NCBI GenBank assembly: GCA_018896025.1
Contig: JAHIND010000003.1
Span: 62,001-126,000 of the forward strand
Length of the DNA: 64,000 nucleotides
Source of the DNA: Pseudomonadota bacterium
Lineage (GTDB): Bacteria > Desulfobacterota > Desulfarculia > Desulfarculales > Desulfarculaceae
Direction: 5' to 3'
The first letter of the stretch is position 1; the number at the start of each line of letters is the position of its first letter. Below the pieces are notes generated by a model, which was not told the DNA's origin, did not search any database, and saw nothing but the letters and a program-made list of their open reading frames with translations. The position numbers and the translations under genes are program-made. This document shows, in pieces, positions 8,936-17,427 of the stretch.

Positions 8936-10255
8936 ATGAACGACGCACGGCTCGCGGACAGAAAACTTCGCCAAGTGCCCCAGGGAGTGGGCACGGTCAC
9001 CCCGGTGACCATGGCCAAGGCCGAGGGCGCCCTGATCTGGGACCAGGACGGCCGGGAATACATCGACTTCGCCGGAGGCATCGGCGTAAACAACATCGGC
9101 CACCGCCATCCCAAGGTGGTGGCGGCCATCAAGGAGCAGGCCGACAAGTATCTGCACGGCTGCTTCCACGTCTCCATGTACGAGCCCTACGTGGACCTGG
9201 CCGAAAAGCTAAACGCCCTGGCTCCCTGCCGGGGCGAGAAGATGACCATGTTCGCCAACTCCGGGGCCGAGGCTGTGGAGAACGCGGTGAAGATCGCCCG
9301 CTACGCCACCGGCCGCCTGGGGGTGGTCTGCTTCGAGGGGGCCTTCCACGGCCGCACCCTGCTGACCATGGGCCTGACCTCCAAGGTGATGCCCTACAAG
9401 TACAAGCTGGGGGCGGTGGCCCTACCGGGAATCTTCCGGGCGCAATACCCTTATTGCTACCGCTGCCCCTGGGGCCTGGAGCAGTCCTCCTGCGGCATGC
9501 GCTGCGGGGAGCATTATTTTGAAAGCGAGTTCTTCAAGTACCACGTGAACCCCGACGAGGTGGCGGCCATCCTCCTGGAGCCCGTCTTGGGCGAGGGCGG
9601 CTTCATCACCCCGCCGCCCGAGTACCTGGGCCAGCTTCGCAGCATATGCGACCGCCACGGCATGGTGCTCATCGTGGACGAGGTGCAATCGGGCATCGGG
9701 CGCACCGGCAAGATGTTCGCCACCGAGCACTTCGGGGTGGAACCGGACATCGTCACTACCGGCAAGTCCCTGGGTGGCGGCCTGCCGCTTTCGGGCATCA
9801 CCGGCTCTGCCTCCATCATGAACACGGTGCACCCCGGCGGCCTGGGCGGGACCTACGGCGGCAACCCGGTGTCCTGCGCCGCGGGCCTGGCGGTCCTCAC
9901 GGCCTTTGAGCAGGAGAACCTTTTGGAGCGCGGCGCGGCCCTGGGGGCCAAGGTGCGCAGCGCCCTGGAGGGCATGCAAGAGCGCCACCCCTGCATCGGC
10001 CAGGTGCGGGGCCTGGGGCCCATGCTGGCCATGGAGCTGGTCAAGAGCCGGGGCCGCAAGGAGCCCGCGCCCGAGCTGGCCAAAAAGGTCACCGCCATTT
10101 GCCACCAAGAGGGCCTGCTCATCCTGGACTGCGGCACCCTGGGCAACAATCTGCGCACCCTGATGCCCCTGGTAATCACCGACGAGCAACTGGAGCGTGG
10201 GCTGTCGATCCTGGAGAAGAGCCTGGACCGCGCCCTGGAAGAGACCAAGGCATAA
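8936..10255 (+). CDS. Class III (4-aminobutyrate-type) aminotransferase
   Basis: A 439-residue PLP-dependent enzyme of the GabT/ornithine aminotransferase group. The fold-type I signatures are present: GAEAVENAVKIAR in the substrate domain, VDEVQSGIGRTG, and the PLP lysine in TTGKSLGGGLPLSG. A Cys-rich segment around residues 175-190 (YCYRCPWG, then SSCGMRCG) is typical of one GabT-like subgroup. The frame stays open far upstream, but the ATG at 8936, after GGAGAAG, is the real start because the family N-terminus begins there. As last gene of the operon it probably deaminates the amino acid released by the M20 hydrolase. The amino donor cannot be fixed from sequence. Confidence 0.9.
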   Translation: MNDARLADRKLRQVPQGVGTVTPVTMAKAEGALIWDQDGREYIDFAGGIGVNNIGHRHPKVVAAIKEQADKYLHGCFHVSMYEPYVDLAEKLNALAPCRGEKMTMFANSGAEAVENAVKIARYATGRLGVVCFEGAFHGRTLLTMGLTSKVMPYKYKLGAVALPGIFRAQYPYCYRCPWGLEQSSCGMRCGEHYFESEFFKYHVNPDEVAAILLEPVLGEGGFITPPPEYLGQLRSICDRHGMVLIVDEVQSGIGRTGKMFATEHFGVEPDIVTTGKSLGGGLPLSGITGSASIMNTVHPGGLGGTYGGNPVSCAAGLAVLTAFEQENLLERGAALGAKVRSALEGMQERHPCIGQVRGLGPMLAMELVKSRGRKEPAPELAKKVTAICHQEGLLILDCGTLGNNLRTLMPLVITDEQLERGLSILEKSLDRALEETKA

Positions 10256-10265
10256 AGACACACGA

Positions 10266-10412
10266 CGGACGGGGCCGCCCGGCCCCGTCCGCCTCGAGGA
10301 GGACGCCCACTCAACCACCGCGTCCCTTGCAACCCCACCGCCCCGCCTTGGGACGCTGAATACTTTTCCCTACTACAATCCAGTGTAATACCGCCGGTCT
10401 ATTGGATATAAT
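10266..10412 (+). promoter_or_regulatory. Terminator-like hairpin and candidate RND promoter
   Basis: An 11-base-pair stem, CGGACGGGGCC (10266-10276) with GGCCCCGTCCG (10281-10291), follows the aminotransferase stop. It has no T run and is a probable weak terminator. Further on, a perfect -10 TATAAT lies at 10407-10412, with only a poor -35 (TGTAAT at 10384-10389). It is about 80 bases ahead of the efflux adaptor gene. No operator for a local regulator is evident. Confidence 0.45.
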
Positions 10413-10493
10413 TGCGCGGCATGGCGGCGTGGCCAACGACGCCGACAAAAAGTATGTAAGCACATCGGACCAACCCTTCTAGGGAGCACCGCG

Positions 10494-11630
10494 TTGAGTA
10501 GACATTCGGCAAGTGTCGGGCTGGCGATCCTGGCCATGGCGGGCATGCTTCTGCTGCCTCCCGTAGCGGCCTATTCCAAGGACAAGCCTCCCGAATCCGG
10601 CCAGCCTCCCACCGTTACCGTGAGCGAAGTGCCGGAGATGGAAGTGAACCCGGCGGCGGAGTTCGTGGGCCGGGTGGAGGCCATCCAGGCGGTGGACCTC
10701 AGGGCCCGGGTGGAGGGCTACATCACCAAGGTGTCCTTCACCGAGGGCGGCGCGGTCAAAAAGGGCGACCTGCTCATCCAACTGGAGCAGGCTCCCTACC
10801 AGTCCCGGGTCAACGAGGCCAAGGCCCAGGTGGCCCTGGCCCAGGCCTCCCTGGACAAGGCCCTGCGCTACATCAAGCGGCTCAAGTCGGTGCGCTCCGG
10901 CGGAGTGGCGGCCACAGACATGGACAACGCCCTGTCCGCCCAGGAGACCGGCCTGGCCCAGCTCCAACAGGCCAAGGCGAACCTGCAACAGGCCGAGCTG
11001 AACCTGGGCTACACCACCATCACCGCGCCCATCGGCGGGGTGATGGGCCGGGCCCAGTACACCCTGGGCAACCTGGTGGGCCCCAACTCCGGGGCCCTGG
11101 CCCGCCTGGTGCAGCTCGACCCCATCCGGGTGGTCTACTCGGTCAGCGAAAACGAATACGTGGCCGCCAGGACCAAGGCCGGCGACCACCCCGAACAGAT
11201 CCCCGCCGAGCTGGTGCCGCGGCTCAAGCTGCCCGACGGCCAGATGTACCCCCAGGCGGGCAGGCTGGACTTCACCGAGCCCCAGGTGGACCCGGGCACC
11301 GGCACCATCGCCATGCGCGCGGTTTTCTCCAACCCCCACCGGGTGCTGTTGCCCGGTCAATACGTCACTGTGTTCATCAGCCGCCGCCAGCCCCGGCGCA
11401 TGGCCATAGTGCCCCAGGCCGCGGTTTTGGAAGACCGCCAGGGGCTGTACGTGCTGGTGGTTGACAAGGACGACAAGGCCCAGCGGCGCGGCATCGTGCG
11501 CGGCGCCCCCCTGGGCACCGGCTGGGCGGTGGAGTCGGGTCTCAAGCCCGGCGAGACCATCATCGTGCACGGGTTGCAGAGGGCCGTGCCCGGCCAGACG
11601 GTGCGCCCAGTGCGCGCCGCCGGGCAGTAG
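10494..11630 (+). CDS. RND efflux periplasmic adaptor (AcrA/MexA type)
   Basis: A 378-residue membrane-fusion protein. A signal sequence (hydrophobic residues 8-25, no lipobox Cys) is followed by the biotinyl-lipoyl-like half-motifs, an alpha-helical hairpin rich in Ala/Gln (about residues 95-160), the second lipoyl half (GYTTITAPIGGVMG) and beta-barrel domains. It bridges the inner-membrane pump and the outer-membrane channel. The start is TTG at 10494 with AGGGAG eight bases upstream. It is the first gene of a three-gene efflux operon. In contrast to AcrA and MexA, it appears not to be lipid-anchored. Confidence 0.92.
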   Translation: MSRHSASVGLAILAMAGMLLLPPVAAYSKDKPPESGQPPTVTVSEVPEMEVNPAAEFVGRVEAIQAVDLRARVEGYITKVSFTEGGAVKKGDLLIQLEQAPYQSRVNEAKAQVALAQASLDKALRYIKRLKSVRSGGVAATDMDNALSAQETGLAQLQQAKANLQQAELNLGYTTITAPIGGVMGRAQYTLGNLVGPNSGALARLVQLDPIRVVYSVSENEYVAARTKAGDHPEQIPAELVPRLKLPDGQMYPQAGRLDFTEPQVDPGTGTIAMRAVFSNPHRVLLPGQYVTVFISRRQPRRMAIVPQAAVLEDRQGLYVLVVDKDDKAQRRGIVRGAPLGTGWAVESGLKPGETIIVHGLQRAVPGQTVRPVRAAGQ

Positions 11631-11639
11631 CCCAGCACC

Positions 11640-14600
11640 ATGCTAAGCCGCACCTTCATAGAGCGCCCCCGCTTGGCCATCGTCATTTCGGTGGTCATCG
11701 TCATGGCCGGCGTGCTGGCCCTGTTCAGCATTCCGGTGGCCCACTACCCGCGCATCACCCCTCCGGAAATCAGGGTGCAGGCCACCTACCCCGGAGCCAA
11801 CGCCGAGGTGCTGGCCAACAGCGTGGCCTCGCCCATCGAGGCCGGGGTCAACGGGGTGGAGAACATGCTCTACATGAGCTCCACCTGCTCCAACAACGGC
11901 CAGTACACCCTCAGCGTCTACTTCGAGGTGGGCACCGACCCGTCCATCGCCCAGGTCAACGTGCAGAACCGGGTGCAGCAGGTTGCCTCCCAGCTGCCCT
12001 CCGACGTGGTGGACCAGGGCGTGGAGGTGCGGGCGCGCAGCTCCGACATCCTGGGGGTGCTCAACTTCTTCTCCCCCAAGGGCACCCACGACGTGCTCTA
12101 CATGAGCAACTACGTCAGCATCAACGTCAAGGACGCCCTGGCCCGGGTCAACGGGGTCAGCGAGGCGCGCCTGTTCGGGGCCCTTGACTACAGCATGCGC
12201 ATTTGGATGGACCCGCGGCGCCTCACCGCCCTGGGCATCACCGCCGACGACGTGATCAACGCCATCAAGAAGCAGAACATCCAGGCCGTGGCCGGCTCCA
12301 TCGGCACCGCCCCCGCCGGGGCGGAGCAGCAGGTGCAGTACACGCTCAGGGCCGAGGGCCGCCTGAGCAGCGTGGAGCAGTTCAAGAACATCATCATCAG
12401 CGCCAACCAATCCGGCGGCCTGGTGCGGGTCAAGGACGTGGCCCGGGTGGAGCTGGGGGCCTCGTCCTACACCCGCTCCTCCACCCTGAACGGCAACCCC
12501 GCCCTGGCCATGGGCGTGTACCAGACCACCGGGGCCAACGCCCTGCAGACCGTGGAGCGGGTGCGCGAGGAGATGAAGCGCCTGTCCAAGCGCTTCCCGG
12601 CGGACATAGAATACGAATTTACCTACGACACCACCCGCTACGTCAGCGCGGCCATCAGCGAGATCGTCACCACCCTGATGATCACCTTCCTGCTGGTGGT
12701 GGCGGTCACCTATCTGTTCCTGCAGGACTGGCGGGCCACCCTCATCCCCTCCCTGACCATCCCGGTTTCGTTGGTGGGCACCATCGGCCTGTTGTTGGCC
12801 ATGGGCAACAGCATCAACACCATCACCCTGTTCGCCCTGGTGCTGTCCATAGGCCTTGTGGTGGACGACGCCATCGTGGTGGTGGAGAACGTGCAGCGGG
12901 TCATGGTGGAGGACAAGCTGTCCCCGGTCAAGGCCACCATCAAGGCCATGGGCCAGGTCACCGGCCCGGTCATCGCCACCACCCTGGTGCTGTTGGCCGT
13001 GTTCGTGCCCGTGGCCTTCACCCCCGGCGTCACCGGCAAGCTCTACCGGGAGTTCGCGGTGACCATCTCCACCGCGGTGGTGCTCTCCAGCGTAAACGCC
13101 CTGACCCTGAGCCCGGCCTTGTGCGCCACCCTGCTGCGCACCCCCTGCCCCATAACCAGGGGCCCCCTGTTCTGGTTCGGCCGCCTGCTGACCGCCTCCC
13201 GGGATGGCTACGTGTACGCCGCCTCCTGGCTGGTGCGCCGCCTGCCCCTGGCCGCCCTTTTGCTGGTTTTGGTGTGCGGGGCGGCCTACCTGTTGTTCGT
13301 CACCCGGCCCACCAGCTTCTTGCCCAAGGAGGACCAAGGCGTCTTCTACGTGAACGCTCAGCTTCCCGAGTCCGCCTCCCTGGAGCGCACCCGCAAGGTG
13401 ATGCACCAGGTCAGCAGCATCGTGGGCAAGATGGAGGGGGTGCAGAGCATCATCGCCATCACCGGCCTCAGCTTCATCTCCGGCAACAACGAAAACGTGG
13501 GCATCGCCATCTGCGTGCTCAAACCCTGGGACCAGCGCACCACCCCGGAAACCCACCTGACGCAGCTCATGGAGCAGGCCAGGGACAAGCTATCCGCCGT
13601 GCCCCAGGCCGAGCTTTTCGTGTTCTCGCCGCCGGCCATCCGGGGCCTGGGGCGCACCGGCGGCTTCGACTTCCGCCTCCAGGCCCTGGGCAACCAGACC
13701 CCGGCAGAGCTGGGGGCGGTGACCCGCGCCCTGGTCATGGCCGCCAACCAAGACCCGCGCCTGAGCCAGGTGTTCACCACCTACTCCGCCGACGTGCCCC
13801 AGATCTTCATCGACCTGGACCGCACCAAGGCCGAGGCCCTCAAGGTGCCGGTGGCCGCGGTGTTCAGCACCTTGCAGGCCCAGCTGGGCTCACGCTACGT
13901 CAACGACTTCAACCTGTTCAACCGGGTCTTCCAGGTGAAGGTCCAGGCGGACCAGGAGTTCCGCGACGCGGCCGAGGACATCCAGCGCCTGTACGTGCGC
14001 AGCGAGAACGGCAACATGGTGCCCCTGCGCAGCCTGGTCAGACTGTCCAAGCTGCTGGGTCCCCAGGTGATAACCCGCTACAACCAGTTCCCCACCTCTC
14101 AGATAGACGGCGAGGCGGCGACGGGGCTCAGCTCCGGCGAGGCCATGGAGGCCATGGAGCAGGTGTCGGAGCGCACCCTGCCCCAGGACTACGCCTTTGA
14201 ATGGTCCGGCCTGAGCTATCAGGAGCGGGCCAGCAGCGGCCAGGCCCCCTTCCTCCTGGCCCTGGCTTTCCTGTTCGGTTATTTGTTCCTGGTGGCCCAA
14301 TACGAAAGCTGGACCATCCCCCTGGCGGTGATCACCTCCATATCGGTGGCCACCCTGGGGGCCCTGCTGGGCCTGTGGCTGGGCGGCTTGAGCCTGAGCA
14401 TCTACGCCCAAATCGGCCTGGTGCTGTTGGTGGGCCTGGCCAGCAAAAACGCCATCCTCATCGTGGAGTTCGCCAAGACCCAGCGCGAGGCGGGGCTCTC
14501 CATCCCCGAGGCGGCGGCCATGGGGGCGCGCATCCGCTACCGCGCGGTGCTCATGACCGCCTTCTCCTTCATCCTGGGCGTGTTCCCCCTGGTGATCGCC

Positions 14601-14771
14601 GAGGGGGCCGGCGCGGCCAGCCGCCAGGCCATCGGAGTCACCGTGTTCTCGGGCATGTTGGCCGCCACCCTGCTGGGCATCTTCCTCATCCCCTCGCTGT
14701 ACGCCGGTTTCCAGGGATTGCGTGAGCGCCTCAAGGGCCTGGGCAAGGGAGGCCAAAGCCATGAGGCCTAA
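11640..14771 (+). CDS. RND multidrug efflux pump (AcrB/MexB, HAE1 type)
   Basis: A 1043-residue inner-membrane pump, the usual family length, with twelve membrane helices in two repeats and two large periplasmic loops. The proton-relay residues are intact: the DD pair in [14 protein letters not shown] (helix 4, about residues 405-418) and Lys in [13 protein letters not shown] (helix 10). It starts 9 bases after the adaptor stop and overlaps the outer-membrane channel gene by 11 bases. It uses proton influx to extrude hydrophobic or amphiphilic compounds. The substrate range is unknown. Confidence 0.95.
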   Translation: MLSRTFIERPRLAIVISVVIVMAGVLALFSIPVAHYPRITPPEIRVQATYPGANAEVLANSVASPIEAGVNGVENMLYMSSTCSNNGQYTLSVYFEVGTDPSIAQVNVQNRVQQVASQLPSDVVDQGVEVRARSSDILGVLNFFSPKGTHDVLYMSNYVSINVKDALARVNGVSEARLFGALDYSMRIWMDPRRLTALGITADDVINAIKKQNIQAVAGSIGTAPAGAEQQVQYTLRAEGRLSSVEQFKNIIISANQSGGLVRVKDVARVELGASSYTRSSTLNGNPALAMGVYQTTGANALQTVERVREEMKRLSKRFPADIEYEFTYDTTRYVSAAISEIVTTLMITFLLVVAVTYLFLQDWRATLIPSLTIPVSLVGTIGLLLAMGNSINTITLFALVLSIGLVVDDAIVVVENVQRVMVEDKLSPVKATIKAMGQVTGPVIATTLVLLAVFVPVAFTPGVTGKLYREFAVTISTAVVLSSVNALTLSPALCATLLRTPCPITRGPLFWFGRLLTASRDGYVYAASWLVRRLPLAALLLVLVCGAAYLLFVTRPTSFLPKEDQGVFYVNAQLPESASLERTRKVMHQVSSIVGKMEGVQSIIAITGLSFISGNNENVGIAICVLKPWDQRTTPETHLTQLMEQARDKLSAVPQAELFVFSPPAIRGLGRTGGFDFRLQALGNQTPAELGAVTRALVMAANQDPRLSQVFTTYSADVPQIFIDLDRTKAEALKVPVAAVFSTLQAQLGSRYVNDFNLFNRVFQVKVQADQEFRDAAEDIQRLYVRSENGNMVPLRSLVRLSKLLGPQVITRYNQFPTSQIDGEAATGLSSGEAMEAMEQVSERTLPQDYAFEWSGLSYQERASSGQAPFLLALAFLFGYLFLVAQYESWTIPLAVITSISVATLGALLGLWLGGLSLSIYAQIGLVLLVGLASKNAILIVEFAKTQREAGLSIPEAAAMGARIRYRAVLMTAFSFILGVFPLVIAEGAGAASRQAIGVTVFSGMLAATLLGIFLIPSLYAGFQGLRERLKGLGKGGQSHEA

Positions 14772-16227
14772 GAGCGCCCTTCGCCTGTCCCTGGGCCTGG
14801 TCTCGGCCGGGCTGCTGCTCCTTAGCGCCTGCGCCCCGGTGGGGCCGGACTATTCCCCACCACAGGCCAAGCCCCCGGAGGTCTGGCACAGCAAGATGCA
14901 GGACGGCCTGCGGGCCGGGCCCACCCAGGCACGGGAGCTGTCCCGCTGGTGGGAGAGCCTGAACGATCCCACCCTCACCCAGCTCATCGCCCAGGCGGTT
15001 GAGAACAACCTGGAGCTGAAGCAGGCCGTGGCCAGGGTGCGCCAGGCCAGGGCCCTGCGCGGGGTGCGCGAGGCAGGGCTGTGGCCCAGCGTGGACGCCG
15101 GGGCCCTGGCCCAGCTCCACCGCGACACCGCCTCGGGCGACACCGGCACCATCGACCAGTGGTACAGCGCCGGTTTCGACGCGGGCTGGGAGCTGGACGT
15201 GTTCGGCGGGGTGCGCCGCTCCATAGAGGCGGCCCAGGCCCAGCTGGAGGCCAGCGAGGCCAACCTGCGCGACGTGCTGATCACTCTCACCGCCGAGGTG
15301 GCCCTGAACTACGTGGAGCTGCGCACCTACCAGAACCGGCGCCAAACCGCCCAGGCCAACCTGAAGAGCCAGGAGAACACCTACGGCTTCATCCGCTCGC
15401 GCCACGAGGCCGGGCTGGTAAATCGCCTGGCCCTGGAGCAGGCCCGCTACAACCTGGAGAACACCCGCTCCCAGATCCCCAACCTCACCAGCGGCGTGGA
15501 GGCGGCCATGAACCGCCTGGCCGTGCTTTTGGGCCAGGCTCCGGGCAAGCTCTCGGCCCGCCTGGCCACCCCGGCCCCGGTGCCGGTGCCGCCGGCCTCG
15601 GTGGCGGTGGGGGTGCCCGCCGAGGCCCTGCGCCGCCGCCCGGACATCCGCCGGGCCGAGCGCCAACTGGCCGCCGAGACCGCCAAGGTGGGGGTGGCCG
15701 AGGCTGACCTCTATCCCAAGTTCCGCCTGGCGGGCAGCATCGGCCTGGCCGCGGTTAGCTCCGGCGACTTCATGAATCTGGCCACCAGCGGGGTGTGGAG
15801 CGTCTTGCCCTCCATGTCCTGGAAAGTCTTCGACGCCGGGGCCGTCCGCAACCGCATCGCCGCCCAGACCGCGGTGCAGGAGGAGTTCCTGCTGGCCTAC
15901 GAGGCCACGGTGCTCGCGGCCCTGGAGGAGGTGGAGAACAACCTCACCGGCTACGCCCAGGAGCAGCTGCGCCGCCACAGCCTGCGCCAGGCGGTGGACG
16001 CGGCCCAAGAGGCCGAGGGCCTCTCCCAAGACCTCTTCGGCGCCGGGCTGATCAACTTCGACAGCGTGCTGGACGCCCAGCGCTCCCTGCTCACCTTCCA
16101 GGACCAGTTGGCCATCAGCGAGGGCGTGGTCACTGCCCGGCTCATCGCCCTGTACAAGGCCCTGGGCGGCGGCTGGGGCGCCCTGCCTCCCAATCCACCA
16201 CCGGCCAAGGCCCCGGCCAAGCAGTAG
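14761..16227 (+). CDS. Outer-membrane efflux lipoprotein (OprM/NodT type)
   Basis: A 488-residue TolC-superfamily channel of the OprM/NodT lipoprotein subfamily. The signal peptide ends in the lipobox LLSAC, so lipidation is expected at Cys. Two repeats of the OEP domain follow, with the [26 protein letters not shown] segment in the second. An open frame extends upstream, but ATG at 14761 is chosen because it is preceded by GGAGG and directly yields the signal peptide; it overlaps the end of the pump gene by 11 bases. It completes the tripartite efflux system. Confidence 0.93.
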   Translation: MRPKSALRLSLGLVSAGLLLLSACAPVGPDYSPPQAKPPEVWHSKMQDGLRAGPTQARELSRWWESLNDPTLTQLIAQAVENNLELKQAVARVRQARALRGVREAGLWPSVDAGALAQLHRDTASGDTGTIDQWYSAGFDAGWELDVFGGVRRSIEAAQAQLEASEANLRDVLITLTAEVALNYVELRTYQNRRQTAQANLKSQENTYGFIRSRHEAGLVNRLALEQARYNLENTRSQIPNLTSGVEAAMNRLAVLLGQAPGKLSARLATPAPVPVPPASVAVGVPAEALRRRPDIRRAERQLAAETAKVGVAEADLYPKFRLAGSIGLAAVSSGDFMNLATSGVWSVLPSMSWKVFDAGAVRNRIAAQTAVQEEFLLAYEATVLAALEEVENNLTGYAQEQLRRHSLRQAVDAAQEAEGLSQDLFGAGLINFDSVLDAQRSLLTFQDQLAISEGVVTARLIALYKALGGGWGALPPNPPPAKAPAKQ

Positions 16228-16247
16228 CCTGTGTTTGCACCATGCAA

Positions 16248-16273
16248 AAGGGCCGCCCACCGGGGCGGCCCTT
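16248..16273. terminator. Bidirectional terminator between converging genes
   Basis: An 11-base-pair perfect stem, AAGGGCCGCCC (16248-16258) with GGGCGGCCCTT (16263-16273), and a 4-base loop. It lies between the ends of the efflux operon (plus strand) and the DUF3089 gene (minus strand). The T content after it is low on both sides, so efficiency is uncertain. Confidence 0.6.
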
Positions 16274-16297
16274 GCCATTTGCGGTATCGGCGGGGAG

Positions 16298-17290
16298 CTA
16301 TTTGGCGGCGCCCCCCTGGTAGGCCTTGATGCGCTGGGCGATGTTGACCTTGAGGTTCTCGTAAAACAGCGAGTAGTCGTAGCAGTGGTACACCCCTGGG
16401 CCAAAGGACATCTGGGTCAGGAGCTTGGTGTCCTTGGGAGCCACCACCAGGCCGCCGTCCTTGTTTTGGGCCGAGGTGAAGTGGGATAGGGTTTGGCTCT
16501 TGCCTTGGTCGTCAAAAAACACCGCACCCAAATTTTGTGAAGCCGGAACCAGCTTGTCGTCGGTGGTCCAGGACAGGGGGTTCACCGAGATGGCTCCGGG
16601 CAGGATGGTGGGGGCCTTTTTCTGATAACCGGCGGCCACGCTGTTGTAGGTGACGATGCAGCCGGTCTGGGCGGCCGAGCGGCAGATGTGCAGGAAGGGG
16701 TATTGGGCCAGGTCCTGCTTGGTGATGGACCAGCCGAGTAGGTAGGCGGCCACCATTTTCTTTTGCAGATCGGGGCGCTGCAGGTTTTTGCGGGCGAAGG
16801 CGGTCAGGAGCTTGGAGCCCTGGCTGTGCCCGGCCAAGATGAAGGGGCGGCCCTGGTTGAGGTTTTGCAGGTAGTAGTCAAAGGCCGCCTGCACGTCGCC
16901 CAGGCCCGCCCTCAGGTAGCGGTCCTTTTGGGCCTGTTCCATGGACAGCACCGAGATGTTGGCCTGACGGTACAGGGGCGCGAAGAGGTTGGCCTGGCCC
17001 GCGAACACGCTGGCCTGGGCCGCCAGGGTGCCCTCCGCCCCGGCGCGCATCTGGGGGTCGTTGACCTCGGCCACTGTGGCCTTGCCGTCATAGACCGTGG
17101 GGTAGACCCAGAACACGTCCACCTTCTGGTCCGTGGTTTTGGGCAGGTAGAGCCAGTTTTGGGCCTGGGAGTAGTCCGGGCTCTGATCCTGGACCATGGC
17201 CCAGGCCGGAGCCTCAGCGCCGGGCAGGCACACCGCCCCCAGCAAAAACAAGATCATCCCCAAAGCGGCGGCGAATTTTCTAAGCTTCAC
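16298..17290 (-). CDS. DUF3089 alpha/beta-hydrolase, secreted
   Basis: A 330-residue protein with an N-terminal signal peptide (hydrophobic residues 7-28, Ala-rich end). It matches the DUF3089 family, lysophospholipase-like alpha/beta hydrolases. The conserved features are a DVFWVYPTVY strand near residue 58, the nucleophile elbow GHSQGS at about residue 158, a two-Cys CRSAAQTGC segment and GVYHCYDY near the C-terminus. The GTG start at 17290 has GGAGAG six bases upstream. It appears to be a single-gene unit with its own promoter (17380-17408). The substrate is unknown; an ester or phospholipid is only a family-level guess. Confidence 0.8.
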   Translation of the reverse strand: MKLRKFAAALGMILFLLGAVCLPGAEAPAWAMVQDQSPDYSQAQNWLYLPKTTDQKVDVFWVYPTVYDGKATVAEVNDPQMRAGAEGTLAAQASVFAGQANLFAPLYRQANISVLSMEQAQKDRYLRAGLGDVQAAFDYYLQNLNQGRPFILAGHSQGSKLLTAFARKNLQRPDLQKKMVAAYLLGWSITKQDLAQYPFLHICRSAAQTGCIVTYNSVAAGYQKKAPTILPGAISVNPLSWTTDDKLVPASQNLGAVFFDDQGKSQTLSHFTSAQNKDGGLVVAPKDTKLLTQMSFGPGVYHCYDYSLFYENLKVNIAQRIKAYQGGAAK

Positions 17291-17335
17291 GTTGTACTCT
17301 CCAAGCGGCAGACGAAAGGACCGGGTTTAAAGGCA

Positions 17336-17408
17336 GGCGGCGGCTCCCTCGCCGGGAGCTGCCGCCGCTTTTTTCCCTAGCAATACTTGGCTCGGAGGCC
17401 CGTGTCAA
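17336..17408 (-). promoter_or_regulatory. Promoter and leader hairpin of DUF3089 gene
   Basis: On the minus strand a -35 TTGACA (17408-17403) and a -10 TATTGC (17385-17380) are separated by exactly 17 bases. Transcription would begin near 17373, immediately before a GC-rich hairpin (17368-17336, stem of about 13 pairs including one G-T pair). On the plus strand the same hairpin is followed by six T, so it could also stop plus-strand read-through from the efflux operon. Confidence 0.55.
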
Positions 17409-17427
17409 CGAATTCGGGGCACCAGTC

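Noticed and set aside
11643..13556. A 637-codon open frame on the minus strand opposite the RND pump gene, and many similar long antisense frames
   Set aside because: It is His/Gly/Gln-rich nonsense with no family likeness. In GC-rich DNA with strong third-position bias the antisense frame stays open by chance. The same applies to the other shadow frames.
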